The translations under genes were made by a program, and so were the position numbers. From Cynocephalus volans (Eukaryota > Chordata > Mammalia > Dermoptera > Cynocephalidae), in contig NC_084474.1 of NCBI RefSeq assembly GCF_027409185.1, positions 23,961,382-24,025,381 of the forward strand: a stretch of DNA of 64,000 nucleotides, read 5' to 3'. Position 1 is the stretch's first letter. Every line of letters starts with the position of its first letter. The notes beneath the pieces are model-generated. The model searched no databases. It had not been told where the DNA came from and worked only from the letters and a program-made list of their open reading frames with translations. Below are positions 57,460-64,000 of the stretch, piece by piece.

Positions 57460-58716
57460 TTTAAAAAATATAACAACTCTACTGAGATATAATTCACATA
57501 CAATTCAGCCAATTCACCCATTTTAAGTATACAACTGAATGGTTTTTAGTATAGAGTTGTGCAACCATCACCACACTTTTAGAATGTTTTCATCACACCC
57601 AAAAGAAACCCTGAACTTTAGCAGTCACTACCCATTTCCTCTCCCCACCTCATCCCCAGCTCTAGGCAACCACTTATCTACTCTCTGTCTCTCTAGGTGT
57701 GCCTGTTCTGAACATCTCATTATGTGGTCATTTGTCACTGCCTTCTTTCGTGTGCATGTTTTCATCCATGATGTAGCACGTACCTGTACTTCATTTCTTC
57801 TTATTGCCAAATATTCCATTGTATGGGTATACCATATTTTATCTAACCAATCATCAGTTGATGGACATTTGGGTTGTTTCCATTTTTGGCTTTTATGAAT
57901 AATGCTACTATAAATATTTGTGTACAAGTTCTGTGTGAACATATGTTTTCATTTCTATTGGGTATATACCTAAGAGTGGAATTGCTGGGTTATATAGTAA
58001 CTCTATGTTTAATCTTTTCAGGAACTGCCAGACTGTTTTACCAAGTGGCTGTGCCTTTTTACATTCCCACCAGGAGTGTACAAGGGTTTCAACTTCTCTA
58101 AATCCTAACCAATAGTTTTTATTATCTGACTTTTTTATTGTAATCATGTTAGTGGATATGAAGTACTATCCCATTATGGCTTTGATTTGCATTTCACTGA
58201 TGACTAATGATGAGCATCTTTTCATGTGCTTATTGGCCATTTATATATTTTCTTTGGAGAAATGTCTATTCAGATCCTTTGCCTGTTTTTTAATTGGGTT
58301 GTCTTTTTTGCTGTTGAGTTATAAGAGTTCATTATATTCTTGATACAAGTCTATTATCAGATATAGTTTGCAAAATTTTTCTCCCATTCAATAGGCTGCC
58401 TTTTAATTTCTTGATGGTGTCCTTTGCAGCACAAAAGTTTACTTTTTATCTACTTTTTCTTTGTTGCTTGTACTTTAGTGTCCTATCTAAGAAGGTTTTG
58501 CCCAACCCAAGGTCAAGAAATTTTATGCCTGCGTCTTCTTCTAAGAGTTTTCTAGTTTTAGCTTTTACACTTCGGTCTTTTATTCACTTTGAGTTAATTC
58601 TGCATATGGTGTGAGGCCGAGTTCAAACTTCATTCTTTTCAATATGGACATCCAGTTGTCCCAGCAACCTTTGTTGAAATGACTCTTCTTTCCCCATTGA
58701 ATTGTCTTGGCACCAC
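57460..58716 (-). mobile_element. 5'-truncated old L1 (minus strand)
   Basis: The minus strand ends with the L1M 3' UTR (GTTCAGAACAGGCACACC; TATATCTCAGTAGAGTTGTT). To its right ORF2 C-terminal remnants include [16 protein letters not shown] at 57,908-58,147. It supplied, or shares, the 147-bp tract with 61,111-61,257. Confidence 0.85.
58468..58614 (+). repeat. 147-bp direct repeat, copy 1 (inside the minus-strand L1)
   Basis: Matches 61,111-61,257 at 146 of 147 positions without a gap; the only difference is G at 58,574 against T at 61,217. It lies in its natural place within L1 ORF2 here. Confidence 0.92.
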
Positions 58717-60395
58717 AGCTAACTTTTTAAAAATGATTTCAATCCAGCATAAAACTATTTAGAAAATACTCAAGATAGCCATCCTCACACCATTTCCTCA
58801 CACCCCAACACCCTCCCTCACACAAAAAACAACTGAGGGAAGTTATTTTCAATTGCATGGAAGATAGTGTATACTTACCCAAGTTACTGGGATTCCCATA
58901 ATCAATCCTAATTAAATACTAACTTTTAAAAACCATTAACTAGTATCAGTATATTCAGAAAGTGGAATGAAGTAAAAGATGAAAAGTTATAAAAGGGATG
59001 CCACAAGGAAGGGATTCTTTGAGAGAAATTCATAGCTTTAAATGCTTATATTAGAAAACAAAAATTTATCATCAATCATCTAAGCTTCTACTTAAAGAAA
59101 CTTGAAGGAAAAGAGCAAATTAAGCCCAAAGCAAGCATAAGGAATGAAAAAAATAAAGATAAAAGCAGAAATCACTAAAACAAATCAGAAAAGCAACAGA
59201 GAAAACCATGTGAATCCAAAAGTTGTTTCTTTGAAAAGAGCAATAAAATTGATAAACCACTAGCCAGCCTGGTCAGCCAAGAAAAGAGAGGCACAAATTG
59301 CCAATATCAGAAATGAAAGAGCTACAGACATTAAAAGGACAATAAGAGAATATTATAAACAAATTTATGCCAATAAATCTGATTATTTAAGATGAAACGA
59401 ACAGATTTCGAAAGACAAAACTAATAAGGCTTACTCAAGAAAAAAGAGATAATGCTAAGATTGCTCTAAAGAAATTAGTTTGTAGTTAAAAACTGCCCAA
59501 CAAAGAAAACTCCAAGCACAGAGAGCTTCACTGGTGAACTCAACCAAACAGTTAAGAATGATATAATATCAAAGCTATGATAAAATCTACCAGAAAACAG
59601 AGGAGAACACTTTCCAACTCTATTTTATGAAGACAATATTATGCTAATTAGTCATTGCAAGAAAACTACAGACCACTATCTCTCATGAATGTCGTCATAA
59701 AAACTCTCAACAAAATATTAGCAAATTGAATCCAGCATGCAGTTGGTTCAACATTCAAAAATCAATGTCATTCACCCTATCAACAAACTAAAAGAGAAAA
59801 ACCTTATGATCTCAACAGATGTAGGAAAAGAGCACCTGACAAAATTCAACATCCATTCACAACATAAACTCTCAGCAAACCTAGGAATAAAACCCTTCTA
59901 CAGGGTCCTCAACCTTATAAATCATATCTTTGAAAAACCTGTAGGTTGAATGTTTCCCCCCAAGACAAAGAACAAAGCAATAATGTCTGCTCTTACCACT
60001 CCTATTCAACATTGAACTGAAGGTCCTAGCTACTATAATAAGGCAAGAAAAAGTGATAAAGGCATATAGATGAACAGAGAATTAAAGTTGTCTTTTATTT
60101 GCAAAAGACATGATGACCTACATAGACAATCCCAAAGAATCTGCTAAAAAGCTACTAGAACTAATAATATGTGACTTTAGCAGGGCCCCAGGGTACAAGG
60201 TCAATGTATAAAAACCAACTTTACTTCTATGTACTACCAATGAACAATATGAAATTAGAATTTTTAAAAAGCAACTTTTACAACAGCATCTAAAAAATCC
60301 ATAATATATTTAGGTATAAATCTAACAAAGTATATGCAAGATCTGTATGCTGAAAATTACAAAATTCTACTGAGAGAAATTTAAAGATTTGAATA

Positions 60396-60478
60396 TGAGG
60401 GTACTTCAAAAAGTTCGTGAAAAGATTCATATTATCTTTAAATTCAATTTTTCTGCAAACTTTCTGAAGTAACCCTCA
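60396..60478. mobile_element. Mariner-type MITE with TA duplication
   Basis: TGAGGGTACTTCAAAAAGTT and its mirror CAAACTTTCTGAAGTAACCCTCA form near-complete inverted repeats over 83 bp, flanked by TA at 60,394-60,395 and 60,479-60,480. It sits within the plus-strand L1. Confidence 0.8.
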
Positions 60479-61110
60479 TAAATGGAGAAATATAATATTT
60501 TCATGAGTTGGAAGACTCAATGTTGAGAAGATATCAAATATCTCCAATTTGATCTATACATTCAATGCAATCACAACTGTATTGTGATTGAACTGAAAGC
60601 CCAGCATACTTTTTTGTAGAATCGACAAGCTGATTCTAAAATGTATATAGATAAACAAAGGACCCAGAATACCCAAAGCAATTTTGAAAAAAAATAAATA
60701 TGAAGGACTCACACTAACTGATTTGAAGAATTACTATAAAGATACAATAGTCAAGTGTGGTGCTAGCAAAAAGAGAGACATAGAAATTGACAAAACAGAA
60801 AAGAGATTCTAGAAATGGCCCCACACATGTTCAAATTATTTTTTAAAAACAACTTTATTGAGGCATATTTTGCATATCATATAATTTACCCTTTCAAGTA
60901 GTTCACAGTCAATTGATTTTTGACAAAGTAATTCAACATATAAAGTATACCCTTTTCAACACATGGTACTGGAACAATTGAACATCCATATATAAAAAAT
61001 TGAACCTTGACTCATACCTTGCAACATATGAAAAATTCACTCAAAATGGATCACAAACCTAAATATAAAACCTAAAATTATAAAACTCCTAGAAGAAAAC
61101 AAAATAAAAA

Positions 61111-61257
61111 TTGTACTTTAGTGTCCTATCTAAGAAGGTTTTGCCCAACCCAAGGTCAAGAAATTTTATGCCTGCGTCTTCTTCTAAGAGTTTTCTAGTT
61201 TTAGCTTTTACACTTCTGTCTTTTATTCACTTTGAGTTAATTCTGCATATGGTGTGA
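61111..61257 (+). repeat. 147-bp direct repeat, copy 2 (reversed patch inside the plus-strand L1)
   Basis: Here the same tract runs opposite to the surrounding L1, between CTCCTAGAAGAAAAC and GGATTAGGCAAAGATTTC, which are the parts of ORF2 that normally sit close together. So it replaced or entered the L1 at the homologous position, in inverted orientation. Confidence 0.9.
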
Positions 61258-62029
61258 ATCCATTTTGCTTGGATTAGGCAAAGATTTCTTAGATAGGACA
61301 CAAAAAGCATGAACTATAAAAGAAAAAATTGTTAAACTGGACTTCAACAAAATTAAAAGATAGTAGATCTTCATAAAGATCTTCAAAAGATACTGTTAAT
61401 ACGAGAATGAAAAGACAAGTTACAGACTGGGAGAAAACACATGCAAAACACCTATCAGATAAATGATGTGTGCTCAGAATATATAAAGAACTCTCAAAAT
61501 TCAATAATTAAAAAAATTAAATCAATTTTAAAATGGGCAAAAAGAAAAAGATAGTAAAGAAGCACATGAAAAGTTATTAGGGAAATGCAAATTAAAATCA
61601 CTGTGAGATGTACTATAAACCTATTAGAATGATTTTAAAAACAAAAACTGACACTACCAAATGCTAAAAAGGATATAGAACAGCTAGAATTCTCATACAG
61701 TGCTATAGGAATACAATATGGTCCAGCTACTTTGGTTTAGAAGTTTCTTACGAAGATAAACATATACTTACCATATGACACAACAATCTCACTCCTAGGT
61801 ATTTACCAAAGAGAAGTGAAACACAAAGACCTGTACCTAAATGTTTATAGTGGCTTTATTCATAGTAACCAGAAAACTGAAAACAGCCCAAATGTTCCTT
61901 AACTATGAAATATGGATTTTTAAAAGTGTGATACATCCATACAATGGAATACTACTCAGCAATAAAAAAGAATAAACTCATACATGCAACAAGACAAATG
62001 AATCTCAAAAGTACATTCAAACAGAAATA

Positions 62030-62255
62030 GGCAAATTTTTTCTGTAAAGGGGAACATGGCAACTATTTTTTGTTTTGTGGACCATACAGTCTCTATTACA
62101 ACTATTAACAACTCTGCCACTGTAGTGTGAAAGCAGCCATAGACAATGAATGTGTAACATGAATGTAGCTGTGTTCCGATAAAAATCTATATACAACAGG
62201 CAGCAGAACTGATATGGCTCATAGGCCCTAGTTTGCTAACTGCCATGCTAAGTCA
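62030..62255. mobile_element. Non-autonomous hAT-like element inside L1
   Basis: GGCAAATTTTTTCTGTAAAG, GTGGACCATACAGTCTCTAT, GTGAAAGCAGCCATAGACAA, and CCCTAGTTTGCTAACTGCCA are a well-known mammalian MER pattern of hAT type; I do not fix the subfamily. Confidence 0.6.
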
Positions 62256-62522
62256 AAGAAGCCAGACACAAAAGATTACACTATATGATTCCATTTATAT
62301 TATAATATGAAAAAGGCAATTATTTAAAGACAGAAATCAAATCAGTGGTTGCCAGGACCTAGGGACAAAGGGAAAGAGGTTGACTACAAAGAGGCATGAG
62401 GCAACTTTTTGGAGTAATGGAAAGAAAATTCTATATTTTCACTGTGATGGTGGTGGTTACATGACTGTATATATTTGCCAAAATTCACAATCTGTATACA
62501 AAATTCATATACCTCTTGCTGT

Positions 62523-62930
62523 GGGTTAAATGTGTCCCTCAAAAGTTCACGTGTTGGAGACTTGATCCCCATTATAACAGTGTTAAGAGAGTGGGAAATC
62601 CAATTATGATATTTGAAAGGCTATCCAATTATGACCTTTGAGAGGTGATTGGATGGTGAGGACTCTGTCCTCATGAACAGATTAGTCTGTTAATGGTTTA
62701 GTGGATTATCATGGATGCATGGCAGGGGCTTTATAAGTAGAGCACATGAAAGAGGTCTTGCCATCCTCGCCATGTGATTGGCTGCATCACGATGGGACCA
62801 TCCAGAAGAAGGCCCACACCAGATGCTGGACTTCCCAGCATCCAAAACTGTAAGAAATAAATTTTGTTTTTTTATAGATTACCCAGTTTCAGGTAGTTTA
62901 TCATAAGCAATAGAAACAGACTAATACACC
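62523..62930 (+). mobile_element. Solo LTR-like repeat, MaLR-type, inside L1 3' UTR
   Basis: Starts TGCTGTGGGTTAAATGTGTCC, with ATGACCTTTGAGAGGTGATT, CTCGCCATGTGATTGGCTGC, GGACTTCCCAGCATCCAAAA and GTAAGAAATAAATTTTG, and ends near AACAGACTAATACACC. A short internal duplication is visible (CCAATTATGATATTTGAAAGG and CCAATTATGACCTTTGAGAGG). The L1 3' tail continues on its right. Confidence 0.65.
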
Positions 62931-63000
62931 TGTATACTTAAAAAGGGTGAATTTTACTATATGTAAGTTATGCCTCAATAATACTTAATAATATTTTAAT

Positions 63001-64000
63001 ATTTTTAGGGGAGGAGAGGCATTCTTTGGTCCCTGATTCAAATAAACCAAGAGAAGAACACATTTTTTGAGACAATCAAATACCAAGGAAATTTAAACAC
63101 TAACTAGATATTTGGTGATATTAAAAAATCATTGTTCATATTTTTTAGGTATGATAATGGGATTGTGGTTATTTTTCAAGAAGAAAAAAGAGAGCCCTTA
63201 GCTTCAGAGATATATACTGAAGTACTTACAGATGAAATCATATTATGTGTGAGATTTACTTTAAAATAGTCCAGTTGAGAAGAGGGTAGAGATGTACTGA
63301 TAATTGTTGGAGCTCGTTGGTGGGTAAATGGGAGTTCATTATATTACTTTCGCTACTTTTGTACATGTTTGAACATTTCTACAACAGCCAAGTTGGAGGG
63401 GTTTGTTTAAGAAGGAAAAAAAATGTGTGAGGAAGAGATGAAACCACAAAATAGAGATTATGCACTTAATGTCTACGTAGGCTAGGTAGGTAAAATAGTG
63501 ACATAAACCAGAGTGATGAGTCTGGGACCAAAAGCACTCAAGACATCTTTTAAAAAACATGTGCGCTCCAAACATATGTGCTGGCAACCTCTCTCTTAAG
63601 ACCTTAAAACTCTGAGGATACAGTTATACATTTGCACACAAGTGTTTATATCTTTACAAACAATGCACACACAATGTAAAAGAAGTTAAATGTAAAATGA
63701 GCTGTTCCCTAAAATCTAGAAAGCAATGAGGTATATACTAATCGTAGTCAAAACACACAACAAAAATACCATATTATCTGGTTCTGGATAGTCACTAGCA
63801 TTGTGACCAAATCTGCTTTCACAATCTGTCTTTAGTTGTTAAGAATCATATACATAACTTAATTGAGAAAATAGGAGCAAAAAAGTGATAGGAGATTTTT
63901 AGTAATATAATAGCAGAAAACATATCTGACCATCAGAATAACAATTTATTTTAACTAGGCAGACTACTAAAGAAGATTATATACCTAAAATTAACTTTGG
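63001..64000. other. VCPIP1 intron, right edge
   Basis: AT-rich. GGGAGTTCATTATATTACTT to GAACATTTCTACAACAG near 63,330-63,390 resembles an old L1 or HAL1 3' end. No exon is seen before the window ends. Confidence 0.4.

Larger units (their letters stand above)
59090..63000 (+). mobile_element. Old L1 (plus strand), interrupted by several insertions
   Basis: ORF2 text from the region before the RT (ATCAGAAATGAAAGAGCTAC) through TTCAACATCCATTCACAACA and GGGTACAAGGTCAATGTATA to the ORF2 end (ATGGAATACTACTCAGCAAT) and an L1M 3' UTR near 62,270-62,522. It is interrupted by a mariner MITE at 60,396, a reversed L1-type patch near 60,840, the 147-bp reversed tract at 61,111, a hAT-like element at 62,030-62,255 and an LTR at 62,523-62,930. 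The tail resumes at about 62,931-63,000. All frames are broken. Confidence 0.8.

Noticed and set aside
1..64000. CRISPR arrays, bacterial operons, riboswitches or integrons
   Set aside because: The window is mammalian nuclear DNA. The regularly spaced VNTR has no unique spacers between identical repeats, so it is not a CRISPR array.

Overview
This is nuclear DNA from a placental mammal: AT-rich, intron-rich, one CpG island, and full of L1, L2, MIR, MaLR and hAT remnants. The lineage-specific SINEs are tRNA-Ile-like monomers and dimers. I see no Alu, B1 or other 7SL-derived SINE. From memory the SINEs best match the CYN family of colugos (Dermoptera). Tandem tRNA-derived SINEs of horseshoe-type bats are the main alternative. 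Species is not settled from sequence alone.

Layout. (1) 1-24.2 kb: 5' half of MYBL1 (A-MYB) on the minus strand. Ten coding exons (residues 1-490 in my numbering) run from the initiator codon at 23,798 to the exon ending at 1,023. The three Myb repeats are intact; the C-terminal exons lie left of the window. A CpG-island promoter with a CCAAT box and GC boxes sits at about 23.6-24.7 kb. (2) 24.8-46 kb: intergenic, old repeats plus one nested young insertion. (3) About 46.3-64 kb: 3' part of VCPIP1 (VCIP135), also minus strand: the last coding exon (52,640-53,511), probably a long 3' UTR to its left, and an intron running to the window edge.

The most unusual structure is at 31,993-41,985. An 18-bp perfect target-site duplication flanks a plus-strand non-autonomous composite retroelement. 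In order it has a short YY1-containing leader shared with L1, a L1-5'UTR-like region, a VNTR of about 20 units with an 80-bp period, a remnant of L1 ORF2 endonuclease, a purine-rich L1-like 3' end with a poly(A) signal, and a 3'-transduced segment ending in a second poly(A) signal and tail. A full-length but dead minus-strand L1 (15-bp duplication) later landed inside the transduced segment and brought about 360 bp of 5'-transduced sequence. Its 5' UTR is a different tandem repeat (about 90-100 bp units), although its first 75 bp or so are shared with the composite. The layout resembles SVA/LAVA-type elements, but the modules are L1-derived.

In the VCPIP1 intron, two old L1s in opposite orientation carry a 147-bp direct repeat (146/147 identical). 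It appears pasted backwards into one of them, which looks like a recent template switch. MYBL1 and VCPIP1 are adjacent and co-oriented, and I see no evidence that they work together.
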